A DNA stretch of 64,000 nucleotides from Virgibacillus profundi (GCF_002287375.1 NZ_NPOA01000006.1:1-64000), one strand, 5' to 3'; positions 51,365-60,841 are shown, numbered from the stretch's first letter. The notes: generated by a model not told the origin, from the letters alone. Program-made: numbers and translations.

Positions 51365-51403
51365 GTTTAGCGTTAAACTACCATATTTAGTTTAACACTA
51401 AAC
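51365..51403. promoter_or_regulatory. Near-perfect palindrome, probable MarR operator
   Basis: GTTTAGCGTTAAACTA (51365-51380) and TAGTTTAACACTAAAC (51388-51403) are inverted copies with one mismatch, around 7 bases. Both halves contain the nested inverted pair TTTAG...CTAAA and TTAAACTA/TAGTTTAA. It sits 22 bp before the SDR-MarR-SDR operon start, where a MarR dimer pair would block transcription. Confidence 0.7.
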
Positions 51404-51505
51404 TATATTTTTAAACAGAAAATATTGTTATGCTATCCCACTAAAAACAGTTGACGTATATTTCCATTTTTACTCCAAATAATAAAGTAAAGAAGGAGGG
51501 GTATT

Positions 51506-51670
51506 ATGGCGAAAAGGACAAAGAAAAATGATCCACAGCAAAAGAATAAGCACGGATTTGATTCCAGCAAACAGGATTCTGAGTTCTCAAAGGAAATTGG
51601 CAGTGCGGAGGCTAATAAGGAACATAAGGAAAAAGCAAAACAAAGAAGGGCTGACAACTGGGATCTTTAG
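51506..51670 (+). CDS. Small hydrophilic protein, 54 residues (YfhD-like?)
   Basis: MAKRTKKNDPQQKNKHGFDS..., ending RRADNWDL, with AAGGAGGGG before the ATG. It is rich in Lys, Gln, Glu and Asn with no hydrophobic core, like the small YfhD-type and spore-related Bacillus proteins (EFSKEI...A pattern). The family is not certain, but the start and composition make a real gene likely. Confidence 0.6.
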   Translation: MAKRTKKNDPQQKNKHGFDSSKQDSEFSKEIGSAEANKEHKEKAKQRRADNWDL

Positions 51671-52003
51671 GTGCGAAATTTTTGATATAATTCTTGCTAC
51701 GAAACAGGCCGTTTGCTATAAGCAAGCGGCTTACTTGCGTTTAGCCTTTGTTGTGATAAGATTGAAAATTAGATGAATTAAATTTTCACTACATATCATA
51801 GTACGTAAAAATCGAAAGGGGATGTAGATGCTCGTATTGATTCAGGACATTAATCGATATCTATTTTTCTAGTTGTAATGGCAGGTTAATGAGATTTATG
51901 AAAGCCAATTACCCTTTACAACCTTCTTCCATTCATCTATATTAGAATAAATAAAATTTACAGATTTTTATGTATAATAGATAGAATTCATGGGGGAATG
52001 GGG
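51671..52003. other. Intergenic region before the first symporter operon
   Basis: Holds a hairpin GCCGTTTGC...GCAAGCGGC (51709-51730), a 14-codon ORF with a ribosome site at 51828 (MLVLIQDINRYLFF), and TATAAT at 51973 in the form TGTATAATAG. No cre site seen. Confidence 0.5.
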
Positions 52004-52279
52004 ATGGATGAGACGTTCCAAAAATTGATGCAGGAGAAGAAGCGGTTTCTGCTACCCGCTCTGATTTTCTTGTTTATCTTTTATTTTATGCTTCCATTGT
52101 CACTGATATTTTTTCCGGAGGCGATGAATCAGACAAGCTTTGTTAGCGGTGTCACGTGGGGCTGGCTTTATGCATTTATGCAAATTCCGATGACGTGGAC
52201 GATGGCGTGGATCTATCATATAAAATCAAAACGGTTTGACCGGATCGTGGAAGAAATCAAACGGGAGGAGTTGTTGTGA
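52004..52279 (+). CDS. DUF485 small membrane protein, partner of the SSS symporter
   Basis: A 91-residue protein with two membrane helices (LLPALIFLFIFYFMLPLSLI and GWLYAFMQIPMTWTMAWIY), the DUF485 pattern found next to ActP-type acetate symporters. I prefer ATG 52004 because GGGGGA ends right at the in-frame ATG 51998. Its stop overlaps the symporter start (GTGA). Confidence 0.85.
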   Translation: MDETFQKLMQEKKRFLLPALIFLFIFYFMLPLSLIFFPEAMNQTSFVSGVTWGWLYAFMQIPMTWTMAWIYHIKSKRFDRIVEEIKREELL

Positions 52280-53820
52280 ACCTTACCTATTTTCTGTTTT
52301 TGATTTGTATTATTGTTTGTACACTGATAATTACATATTGGGCGGCAAAACGCAGTAAAACTACGAATCGGTTTTATACAGCTGCTGGCAGCTTAACAGG
52401 ATTTCAGAATGGAATGGCAATTGCCGGTGATTTTATTAGTGCAGCTTCATTTCTGGGGATTGTTGGGACAATTGCTATTAATGGCTATGATGGATTTTTA
52501 TATTCCATTGGTTTTTTAGTTTCCTATTTAATAGTCTTATTTCTGATAGCTGAACCTGTACATCGTTTAGGTACCTATTCACTTGGGGATGTTATCTGTT
52601 CACGTTTTCCAGGTAATAAAATGCGCTGGTTGATGGCAATTGGTGCATTTATGATTTCGATTCTGTATATGATTCCCCAGCTCGTCGCATCCGGCTTTTT
52701 ACTGCGGTTATTATTGGATATTGATTATTCCATTTCTGTCGTTGTCATTGGTGGTTTAATGACGATTTATGTTGTTTTTGGAGGTATGGTTGCAACCTCA
52801 TGGGTTCAAATTGTTAAAACGGTTGTGCTTATGTCAGGAACTTTTTTACTCTCACTCATTGTTTTTTCAAATTTTAATTGGAATGTTGCTGATTTAATCG
52901 AACAGGTAAAAGAAGGGACCCCTTTGGGAGATCAATTTTTCTTCCCTGGTCATCTGTTTGACAATCCGCTTGAATTCCTCTCGCTTCAGCTTGCTCTAGT
53001 ACTTGGAACTGCTGGCTTACCACATATTTTAATCCGGCTTTTTACTGTACGAAATACGTTGGAAGTCCGCCGTTCCTTAATCAGTTCAACATGGATTATT
53101 GGGCTTTTCTATTTGATGACACTTGTTTTGGGGCTCGGAACAGTTGCGTTGTTAGGCTATCAGAAAATGGTTGCAGCAGATCCAACTGGGAATCTTGCTG
53201 CACCTTTGCTGGCGAAAGAGGTAGGAGGAGACTTTCTCTTAGCATTCATTTCGGCAATTGCTTTTACAACCATTGTTGCAGTAGTGGCAGGCCTTGTTAT
53301 ATCGGCAACAACTGCTTTTTCGCATGATATTTACCATCATATAATAAAAAAAGGAAAATCCACGGAAAAAGAGCAGTTAAGGGCAGCAAGGTGGACAGCA
53401 CTTGGGATTGGTTTTATTTCAACATTGTTTGCACTGCGATTGGAAACGATCAATGTAACGTTTCTTGTTTCCCTGACATTTATTGTTGCAGCATCAAGTA
53501 ATTTCCCTGTTTTGCTTTTGACGATTTATTGGAAAAAGTTTAATCAGGTCGGTGCCATCTCAGGAATGGTCAGTGGTCTGGCGGCATCACTAATCCTTGT
53601 AGTTTTGGGTCCTCATATCATGAATCCGGACGGTGGTTGGATAGCCAGGGAAGCGGTTATTTCCTTACATAATCCTGGTATTATTGCCATTCCAATTGGC
53701 TTTTTAGGTGCATATCTTGGTACTATTTTCTCACGTAATCAACCACAGTCAGAAGCCGAATACCAAAGATTTTTTAAAAAATCACAGACTGGTATTAGGC
53801 CAGGAAGTGAAAGCTCATGA
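52276..53820 (+). CDS. Sodium:solute symporter (ActP/MctC type), first paralogue
   Basis: A 514-residue SSS-family transporter with about 13 helices for a monocarboxylate such as acetate or pyruvate. Family motifs: FYTAAGSLTGFQNGMAIAGDFISAASFLGI near residue 35 and ASSNFPVLLLTIYWKKFNQVGA near 405; SHDIYHHIIKKGK also occurs in the paralogue. Starts at GTG within the DUF485 stop. It is cotranscribed with LytS/LytT genes. The paralogue at 57402 shares the same gene arrangement. Confidence 0.88.
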   Translation: MNLTYFLFLICIIVCTLIITYWAAKRSKTTNRFYTAAGSLTGFQNGMAIAGDFISAASFLGIVGTIAINGYDGFLYSIGFLVSYLIVLFLIAEPVHRLGTYSLGDVICSRFPGNKMRWLMAIGAFMISILYMIPQLVASGFLLRLLLDIDYSISVVVIGGLMTIYVVFGGMVATSWVQIVKTVVLMSGTFLLSLIVFSNFNWNVADLIEQVKEGTPLGDQFFFPGHLFDNPLEFLSLQLALVLGTAGLPHILIRLFTVRNTLEVRRSLISSTWIIGLFYLMTLVLGLGTVALLGYQKMVAADPTGNLAAPLLAKEVGGDFLLAFISAIAFTTIVAVVAGLVISATTAFSHDIYHHIIKKGKSTEKEQLRAARWTALGIGFISTLFALRLETINVTFLVSLTFIVAASSNFPVLLLTIYWKKFNQVGAISGMVSGLAASLILVVLGPHIMNPDGGWIAREAVISLHNPGIIAIPIGFLGAYLGTIFSRNQPQSEAEYQRFFKKSQTGIRPGSESS

Positions 53821-55583
53821 AGGATTTAACGATTATTCTGTTTGAGAGACTGGGTTTATTGCTCGTTATTGCCTTTGTGATGACCCGTACACCAGGCTTT
53901 AAGTCTATGCTGTACAGGGAATTCAGTTGGAAAATGTCTATTGTTCATGCATTGGTATTTGGGATATTTGCAGTTGCAAGTACGGTAAATGGAATCATCA
54001 TCACAGGCGAATCCGCAATTTCACGTGATTTTGTTATTTATCCTGTAGAAAATAATCAAATGATTGTCAGCTCAAGCTTGGTTGCGGTTGTTATTGCCGG
54101 CCTGCTTGGCGGTCCGATCGTCGGTCTGGGTGCTGGGCTTATTGCTGGTGGACATCTGATCTTTCTTGGTGGAATTGGCTCACTTGCTAATGGTCTGGTC
54201 AATCCATTGACAGGACTGTTGGCAGGGATGACGGCACGTTTTTTTTCCAATGAGCGGGTTATTTCACCATTTAAGGCATTATTTATTGGTGTGTTTCCAC
54301 CTGTTTTACAAATGCAATTATTGCTGATCATTCATACAGACACGGGCAATATGGTGGAGATTGTTGACAGGATTGGCTTGCCGCTCGTCCTATCCAATAG
54401 TATTGCCATTGCTATATTTACAGCGATGATTGGGATTGTTTTGAGTGAACAGGAAAATGAAGCTGCCTTGGCTTCCAGGAAAGCATTAACGATAGCAGAG
54501 GAAGCAATGCCCTATTTAAAAAAAGACTCTCCTTCTGAAATGGCAAAGGGGATCGCCAAATTACTTTACGACCGGCTGGAGCTTGCAGCAGTCTCAGTTA
54601 CTAACCATCAGGAGGTACTGGCACATATTGGGCTGGGCGCTGAGCATCATCAGCCTGGAGAACAAGTTACAAGACCACTCTCACTTGAAGCAATCGAAAC
54701 AAATAAAATGAAAGTAGCCTATAACAGGACAGAACTCCAGTGCAAGCATGAGGATTGTCCACTGGAAGCTGCTATTATGATTCCAATAATAGGGGTAAAT
54801 GATTTTTCAGGACTTATTACATTTTACTTTCGAAAAGCCCAGCATATTTCACCTGTTGAGCTAATGATGGCTCAAGGGTTAGGTCAATTTATTTCCAACC
54901 AGCTGAATATCCTGACAGCGGAAAAACTAAAAACCCATATACGCGATGCGGAGCTGAGAAATCTACAGGCCCAGATTAATCCGCACTTTCTATTTAATAC
55001 ACTCCAGCTCATTGCATCTTTATTTCGGGAAAATCCAAAAACTGCACGAAGAATCACCTTGCAATTAGCCAGTTATATGCGGTTTAATTTGCGGCTTGTT
55101 TCCAGATCACTTGTTGAGCTTGAAAAAGAGTGTGAGCATGTAGAGTCATACACATCAATTATCCAGGAACGCTTTGCAGGGCGCTTGCAAATTGATTTTA
55201 TCAGACCGGATGATGTTACGGATATTTATATACCACCATCGACTATTCAGCCTTTAGTTGAAAATTGCATTCAGCATGGGCTGAAGGATGTAGCGGATAA
55301 TGGCAGGGTGGAAATATTGATTCGAAGGCTGGAGCGAACTGTTCATATTGCAGTTCGTGATAATGGGTGTGGATTTCCGGAGTCTATTTTAGATCTGGTA
55401 AGTCACATACCTTTATCAGATATAAAAAATGGTGGAACTGGCATTTATAATGTAAATAAACGACTGATTAGTCTATTGGGAGAATCGGCAAAGCTGGATA
55501 TTCGCAACTTACCTGAAGGGGGCAGTGAAGTGTTATTTTCAATCCCTGAACAGATTCAAATGGAAAGGCAGGCGGTAACATGA
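53817..55583 (+). CDS. LytS-type sensor histidine kinase
   Basis: A 588-residue membrane kinase: an N-terminal 5TM-LYT sensor (about 1-200, with GLGAGLIAGGHLIFLGGIGSL-type glycine helices), a GAF-like domain (about 220-360), and a kinase core with the phospho-His in NLQAQINPHFLFNTLQLIA and ATP motifs QPLVENCIQHGL and GTGIYNVNKRL. LytS family members sense pyruvate or membrane state. Overlaps both neighbours by four bases, so it is in the operon with the symporter and the regulator. Confidence 0.9.
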   Translation: MKDLTIILFERLGLLLVIAFVMTRTPGFKSMLYREFSWKMSIVHALVFGIFAVASTVNGIIITGESAISRDFVIYPVENNQMIVSSSLVAVVIAGLLGGPIVGLGAGLIAGGHLIFLGGIGSLANGLVNPLTGLLAGMTARFFSNERVISPFKALFIGVFPPVLQMQLLLIIHTDTGNMVEIVDRIGLPLVLSNSIAIAIFTAMIGIVLSEQENEAALASRKALTIAEEAMPYLKKDSPSEMAKGIAKLLYDRLELAAVSVTNHQEVLAHIGLGAEHHQPGEQVTRPLSLEAIETNKMKVAYNRTELQCKHEDCPLEAAIMIPIIGVNDFSGLITFYFRKAQHISPVELMMAQGLGQFISNQLNILTAEKLKTHIRDAELRNLQAQINPHFLFNTLQLIASLFRENPKTARRITLQLASYMRFNLRLVSRSLVELEKECEHVESYTSIIQERFAGRLQIDFIRPDDVTDIYIPPSTIQPLVENCIQHGLKDVADNGRVEILIRRLERTVHIAVRDNGCGFPESILDLVSHIPLSDIKNGGTGIYNVNKRLISLLGESAKLDIRNLPEGGSEVLFSIPEQIQMERQAVT

Positions 55584-56344
55584 AGATTCGTGCAATGATT
55601 GCTGAGGATGAATTAATGGCAAGAAAAGAGCTGCTATACTTGCTCAAAGAAGAAAAAGATATTATTTTATCGCCACATGCCGAAACCGGGGAACAATTAA
55701 TTGAATTATATTCTGAGCATCAGCCTGATCTTATATTTCTCGATGTGGAGATGCCTGGTTTAACAGGTCTGGAAGCTGCCAAATATATTGCTGAACAATC
55801 TGACAGCCGCGACCAGCCACCGTTGTTTGTTTTCACTACGGCATATGATGAGTATGCACTGGATGCATTTGAAATGGAGGCGGTAGATTATTTATTAAAA
55901 CCTTATGATGAAATTCGTTTTCAGAAGGCCATGTCCCGGATACGCAAACATATTCAGCAAACTGAAAGTGAGATGGAAAAGGCTGTTAAACTGGGTAATG
56001 AGCAGCTGGCAGCCTCCAAATTACTCGTTGATGACGGGGAGCGGCTGGTAGTTTTATCCCCTGATTCAATTTATTATGCTGTTCCGAATAACAGGATGCT
56101 GGAAATTCATACGAAGGATAATACGCTGATGAGCCGTATGACATTGCAGGAGCTGGAGGACAAGCTATCAGATCACTCCTTCTTCCGTACACACCGGAGC
56201 TATTTGGTTAACTTAAATCATGTTCTGGAAATAACACCATGGTTTAATGGGACAAGTAATGTGACACTTAAGGATAAACAAAAAACAAAAATACCGGTTA
56301 GTCGCTCAGCAAGCAAGGTAATCTTAAAAACATTCAAAATCTAA
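55580..56344 (+). CDS. LytTR-family response regulator
   Basis: A 254-residue regulator: receiver domain with phospho-acceptor Asp in PDLIFLDVEMPGLTG near residue 54 and the Lys of YLLKPYDEI, then a LytTR DNA-binding domain (about 150-250; FFRTHRSYLVNLNHVLEI). It is phosphorylated by the LytS-type kinase encoded just upstream and activates promoters with LytTR direct repeats. The nearby second symporter operon is the likely target. Confidence 0.9.
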   Translation: MKIRAMIAEDELMARKELLYLLKEEKDIILSPHAETGEQLIELYSEHQPDLIFLDVEMPGLTGLEAAKYIAEQSDSRDQPPLFVFTTAYDEYALDAFEMEAVDYLLKPYDEIRFQKAMSRIRKHIQQTESEMEKAVKLGNEQLAASKLLVDDGERLVVLSPDSIYYAVPNNRMLEIHTKDNTLMSRMTLQELEDKLSDHSFFRTHRSYLVNLNHVLEITPWFNGTSNVTLKDKQKTKIPVSRSASKVILKTFKI

Positions 56345-56385
56345 CCATTAAACAGTAAATTAAAACCATTCACACATAAAAATCA

Positions 56386-56450
56386 ACCGTTGGTACTGTG
56401 TTCCTACTATGACTGGCTCAAATACTTATAATGAAGAGTAAGCGCTTACA
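56386..56450 (+). promoter_or_regulatory. Regulatory cluster: LytTR-like half-site, -10 box and cre site
   Basis: ACCGTTGGT (56386) fits the LytTR half-site consensus [TA][AC][CA]GTTN[AG][TG]; a good second half-site is not seen at the expected distance. TATAAT lies at 56427, and AGTAAGCGCTTACA (56437) is a perfect cre (reverse complement TGTAAGCGCTTACT). The order fits LytT activation and CcpA repression of a promoter reading toward the second DUF485/symporter pair, about 600 bp away past the interspersed repeat. The rest of the gap shows no gene. Confidence 0.5.
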
Positions 56451-56564
56451 AAAAAGAAGGGGGTTTATTAAAAGGCTGTATTCTAAAAGATTATTGTTTT
56501 GACACAAAAGATATAAAGTGCGACATAGTGAAAATTCATTTGCAAACGCTGGTTGAGAGCAGGG

Positions 56565-56876
56565 ATTCGCTACGGAAACACATTTCGCTTTCCGCGGGCG
56601 GCTGGTGAGCCTCCTCGTGCTACGCACTCCGGGGTCTCACCTATGCCTTTCCTCCCGCAGGAGTCTTCAATGTGTTTCCTCCGCTGGAATTGTGCTTTTA
56701 AATTTTTTAAAAATTTCTTAATTAATTTAAACAAATACTTGCACATTCATGCGGTTGTTTGGAGCGAAGGACCGTTGACTCCTGCGGGAAAAGCACGTGT
56801 CTGAAGACCCCGCAGAGTGGTTTTCTCGAGGAGACTGAAGCCGTGCCCGCGGAAAGCAACGGGTCCGTAGCGGAAA
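56565..56876. repeat. Interspersed repeat, copy 2 (about 310 bp)
   Basis: Same architecture as 23881-24202: CGCTACGG...CGCTTTCCGCGGGCGGCTG on the left, CTCCCGCAGGAGTCTTC and GACTCCTGCGGGAAAAGCAC inside, and CCCGCGGAAAGCAACGGGTCC on the right. It sits in the leader of the second symporter operon. Confidence 0.9.
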
Positions 56877-57051
56877 ACAACTTAGCGCTTACGTCGCACT
56901 TTACATCAAATCGGAAGGTTAAAGAGCAATAATATTTACGAAAAAGGCCTATTAAAGTGAAGCGACGATCGTTATGAGCAACAGTGATTTTGAAAAGGAA
57001 TATGTACATCACACACTCGGCGAAAGTGAATAAAACGAGGAGGATGGTTTT

Positions 57052-57402
57052 GTGAATGGTGAACACGAACGAGTAGAAACGTTAGAAAAGAATGAAATTG
57101 ATTATGTGGAGGTGGCAAAAAGCAGTCAATTTAAAAGTTTTATAGAAGGTAAGAGAAAGTTCATTGTGCCATTAACGATATTTTTTCTTGTCTTTTACTT
57201 TTTACTGCCATTATTAACGTCTTATACCACATTTCTGAACACACCATTATTTGGGGATATATCATGGGTCTGGTTATTTGCAGTCTCCCAATTCATCATG
57301 GTTTGGGTGCTAAGTACGATCTATGTAAAAAGGGCAGCCTCCTTTGATAAAGAAGCTGATCAGATTATTGAAGATCAGATAAAAAAGGGAGGTAATTCCT
57401 AA
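57052..57402 (+). CDS. DUF485 small membrane protein, second paralogue
   Basis: A 116-residue protein with a 35-residue hydrophilic N-terminus not found in the first copy, then two membrane helices (FIVPLTIFFLVFYFLLPLL, WVWLFAVSQFIMVWVLSTI). The GTG at 57052 follows GAGGAGG at ideal spacing. Its stop overlaps the symporter ATG by one base. Confidence 0.88.
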   Translation: MNGEHERVETLEKNEIDYVEVAKSSQFKSFIEGKRKFIVPLTIFFLVFYFLLPLLTSYTTFLNTPLFGDISWVWLFAVSQFIMVWVLSTIYVKRAASFDKEADQIIEDQIKKGGNS

Positions 57403-58937
57403 TGGATACGACGGTTGTTGTCCTATTTCTGGCAATTGTTCTACTGACACTTGTAATTACATTTTTTGCAGCAAAACAAACGAAATCGACTGGTGATTTT
57501 TATACAGCCGGTGGTGGGCTTACAGGCTGGCAAAATGGTCTAGCGATAGCAGGTGACTATTTATCAGCAGCCTCATTTCTCGGGATTGCCGGTGCCATTG
57601 CATTAAATGGTTTTGATGGATTCTTTTATAGTATTGGTTTTCTGATTGCATATCTTGTTGTTCTGTTTTTAGTTGCAGAACCATTGCGTAATCTTGGTAA
57701 ATATACGCTTGCCGATATGATTAATTCCCGCTTTGATGCCAAAAAGATTAGAGGGGCAGCGGCATTCAGCACGATAACCATTGTCCTGTTTTACATGATT
57801 GCACAGCTTGTCGGAGCAGGAGCACTCATCCAGCTATTATTTGATATTGATTATTGGATTGCTGTTTTAATTGTTGGTGTCATGATGACCATTTACGTAC
57901 TATTTGGCGGAATGATTGCAACAAGCTGGGTTCAAATTACCAAAGCAGTACTTTTAATGGCCGGGATGGTTATTATTTCATTCCTAGTTCTAATGAAGTT
58001 TAACTTTAATATATCTGCTATGTTTACAGAGGTGAAATCTGCTACAAGCCACGGGGCTGATTATTTAAAGCCTGGTTTAAAGTATGACGATGCTTTGGGT
58101 ACCATTTCGTTAATGATTGCATTAGTTCTGGGTACATCCGGTTTGCCTCATATTCTTATGCGATTTTTCACGGTTAAGGATGCGAAAACAGCAAGAAGCT
58201 CTGTAATAACAGCAACCTGGACAATTGGTATTTTCTATATTTTAACGTTATTCCTTGGATTTGGAGCAGCTATATACGTGGGTGAAAGTGAAATACTTAG
58301 TGCAAACCCTGGAGGAAATATGGCAGCACCATTGTTAGCTGATGCGATTGGTGGAAACATTCTATTTGCATTCATATCCGCAGTAGCATTTGCTACGATC
58401 CTGGCAGTTGTTGCAGGACTTGTTTTATCAGGTGCTTCTGCATTTGCTCATGATATTTATGGACAGATTATTAAAAAAGGAAAAGTCAGCGACCGGGAAC
58501 AGATGCTGGCGGCACGTTATGCGGCGTTAGCAGTTTCTGTCGTTTCGATTCTTCTGGCATTAGGTGCTCAGAACTTAAACGTTGCATTCCTAGTATCACT
58601 GGCATTCTGTATTGCAGCAAGTGCGAATCTGCCGGTTATTCTGTATACGATCTATTGGAAAAGATTTAATACCCAAGGGGCTCTTATGGCAATATTGTTT
58701 GGCCTCATATCCGCATTGGTACTTGTGTCAATCAGTCCAAGTGTATTCTCGCCGGTAGAGGGTGCAGCTTTATTCCACGGGGATCCAATCTTCCCACTGG
58801 AAAACCCGGCAATAGTGAGTGTGCCACTAGGTTTCCTGGGTGGTTATCTTGGAACGATATTCTCGAAGGAAAATGATTTAAAACGCTACGCTGAAGTAAA
58901 AGTAAAAGCACATACCGGCTACAGAAAATCAAGTTAA
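57402..58937 (+). CDS. Sodium:solute symporter (ActP/MctC type), second paralogue
   Basis: A 511-residue SSS transporter, clearly paralogous to 52276-53820 along its length (FYTAGGGLTGWQNGLAIAGDYLSAASFLGI; SANLPVILYTIYWKRFN). It probably imports acetate, pyruvate or another short carboxylate with sodium. Lies after its DUF485 partner; the regulators are encoded with the other copy. Confidence 0.88.
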   Translation: MDTTVVVLFLAIVLLTLVITFFAAKQTKSTGDFYTAGGGLTGWQNGLAIAGDYLSAASFLGIAGAIALNGFDGFFYSIGFLIAYLVVLFLVAEPLRNLGKYTLADMINSRFDAKKIRGAAAFSTITIVLFYMIAQLVGAGALIQLLFDIDYWIAVLIVGVMMTIYVLFGGMIATSWVQITKAVLLMAGMVIISFLVLMKFNFNISAMFTEVKSATSHGADYLKPGLKYDDALGTISLMIALVLGTSGLPHILMRFFTVKDAKTARSSVITATWTIGIFYILTLFLGFGAAIYVGESEILSANPGGNMAAPLLADAIGGNILFAFISAVAFATILAVVAGLVLSGASAFAHDIYGQIIKKGKVSDREQMLAARYAALAVSVVSILLALGAQNLNVAFLVSLAFCIAASANLPVILYTIYWKRFNTQGALMAILFGLISALVLVSISPSVFSPVEGAALFHGDPIFPLENPAIVSVPLGFLGGYLGTIFSKENDLKRYAEVKVKAHTGYRKSS

Positions 58938-58961
58938 GGTTAAATAAAAGGTTAAGGGAAA

Positions 58962-58995
58962 AGGGGCTGTCACAATTAGACTGACAGTCGCTTTC
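58962..58995 (+). terminator. Weak terminator-like hairpin
   Basis: GGCTGTCA and TGACAG pair around 9-10 bases; TCGCTTTCC follows, a poor T run. Confidence 0.35.
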
Positions 58996-59091
58996 CAATG
59001 TATATCAATAAAGACTTCTAAAGTAGATTTGTCATTAATATATTTTCAGTAAAAGGTTAATAGAAAACAAGGGAAATGAGGAGGAGTTATA

Positions 59092-60804
59092 GTGAGTGTT
59101 TTGAATAAAGAAAAATCAGTGAAATATCCACATAAGCCACATGGTGGGAAATTAGTAAATCGTGTTCTTACTGGTCAGGAACGGGACGAGACAATGGAGA
59201 GAGCGAAGCAGTTACCGGTGATTATGATTGACATGGAGGCTGTTATCACACTGGAAATGATTGCTACTGGGGTTCTCTCGCCTAATGAAGGTTTTATGGT
59301 CGAGGAAGATTATAAGTCAGTTCTGACGGATGGAAGATTAAAGAATGGTATTGTTTGGCCAGTTCCACTCAGTTTTGCGCCAACTGGTGACCGAAACGAG
59401 GAGATTATTCAAACACTGTCTGTTGGTGATGAAGTAGCACTTGCGGATGAGACGAAAGAGCCTGTTGCCATTCTTAAATTGGATGACATTTTTCATTATG
59501 ACAGAGATTTTCGTGCGTCACATCTTTTTGGAACAAAGGACCGCAATCATCCAGGAGTTGACTCCATTTATCGGAGAATGGGTGATACGGCTTTAGGTGG
59601 CCCTATTCAATTACTTCGCAGAATGCATTGGGGTCCGTTTGAAGGTATTCGCATGGAGCCAAAGGATACCTGGGAGCTGTTTTTTGAAGAGAAGAAATTT
59701 AAGTCAGTTGGTGGGTTTATAACCGGGGCCAATCCGATGCATAGGGGACATGAGTATATTCATAGAAATGCTTTGGAAGAGCTGGATGGCCTGTTTGTTC
59801 AGCCACTGGTTGAGATGGCAAAACGTGAATATACCCGCCATGAATTTAGAATGTTATCCTACCGTAGTGTTTTGGATACCTATTATCCAAAAGATAGAAC
59901 AGTTCTCGCACCACTCAGGGTGACATATATTTTTGCAGGTCCTCGTGAAGCCGTTCTTCATGCCTTAATTATGAAAAATTATGGCTGTACCCATGCATTA
60001 ATTGGGCGGGATCATGCAGGAATTGGTGATTATTATGATAAATATGCCAGCCACAACATTTTTGATGAGTATACTGAAGATGAATTAGGAATTGATATTC
60101 GTCTGTTTCATGAAGTATTTTACTGCACACGCTGTGATAATCCGGCAACAGATCAAACCTGCCCACATGATGAGCGTTATCGAATTAATATTTCGGGTAC
60201 GGGAATTAGGGAATTGCTGCGTTATGGTGTACTGCCACCGAAGGAAATTGTCCGTCCGGAGTCAGCTCGGATTGCGATGCAGGGAGTTCAGCCTAAGGGT
60301 GTTGATGTAAATAATCAGGCTGTTTCACCAGTTGGAAAAACAATAAAAAGTCTTTTCCCATATTATTTAGAAACATCCGGACTTGGTGGCTCAAAGCGAA
60401 ACAAACCGCTGGATGTGGAAGAACTGACAGTTGAAGATCTGGAAACAGCAATTAAGGATGTTCGTTCAAATGCTGATCGTGTCTATAAAGAAATATTTGA
60501 TGAATTTAGCTATGTCACTGACACCCTTCGTTCCACACAGCCGGACTGGGTAGCTGACGCTCGGGAGTCGATCCATAAACAGCAGGAAATGGTTGTTGAG
60601 TATCTGGAGGAAAAGGTTAATAAAGCACCAGAGAAGGCATCGGATGAGTTTATGTATCAGGATAAAGGAGAAGCAGAACACGAATTGGAAGTAGCAAAGA
60701 GAATTTTCAACGACCTCCCATCCGCATTGCGTTCCGAAGAATTGGAATATCGAACATGGAATCCACTGCCATATCAGCGCTACCGTGGAAGTGATGAAGA
60801 GTAG
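59092..60804 (+). CDS. Sulfate adenylyltransferase-like protein with altered sulfate site and C-terminal extension
   Basis: A 570-residue member of the ATP sulfurylase family (ATP + sulfate to APS). The scaffold is clear: PUA-like N-terminus, FAGPREAVLHALIMKNYGCTHALIGRDHAG (GRDH at 305-308), and a zinc knuckle Cys345, Cys348, Cys357. But where homologues read GFQTRNPxHRxHE, this protein reads GFITGANPMHRGHEY (208-222): the Gln and Arg that bind sulfate are replaced and one residue is inserted. Residues 400-570 form a charged, helical extension not found in ordinary Sat. GTG start after GAGGAGGAG. No cysH or APS kinase is next to it. Called sat by family, but the reaction is in doubt. Confidence 0.75.
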   Translation: MSVLNKEKSVKYPHKPHGGKLVNRVLTGQERDETMERAKQLPVIMIDMEAVITLEMIATGVLSPNEGFMVEEDYKSVLTDGRLKNGIVWPVPLSFAPTGDRNEEIIQTLSVGDEVALADETKEPVAILKLDDIFHYDRDFRASHLFGTKDRNHPGVDSIYRRMGDTALGGPIQLLRRMHWGPFEGIRMEPKDTWELFFEEKKFKSVGGFITGANPMHRGHEYIHRNALEELDGLFVQPLVEMAKREYTRHEFRMLSYRSVLDTYYPKDRTVLAPLRVTYIFAGPREAVLHALIMKNYGCTHALIGRDHAGIGDYYDKYASHNIFDEYTEDELGIDIRLFHEVFYCTRCDNPATDQTCPHDERYRINISGTGIRELLRYGVLPPKEIVRPESARIAMQGVQPKGVDVNNQAVSPVGKTIKSLFPYYLETSGLGGSKRNKPLDVEELTVEDLETAIKDVRSNADRVYKEIFDEFSYVTDTLRSTQPDWVADARESIHKQQEMVVEYLEEKVNKAPEKASDEFMYQDKGEAEHELEVAKRIFNDLPSALRSEELEYRTWNPLPYQRYRGSDEE

Positions 60805-60841
60805 TTATGTAAAGTTAAGTTAGTTAGGTATTGTTTCTGAG

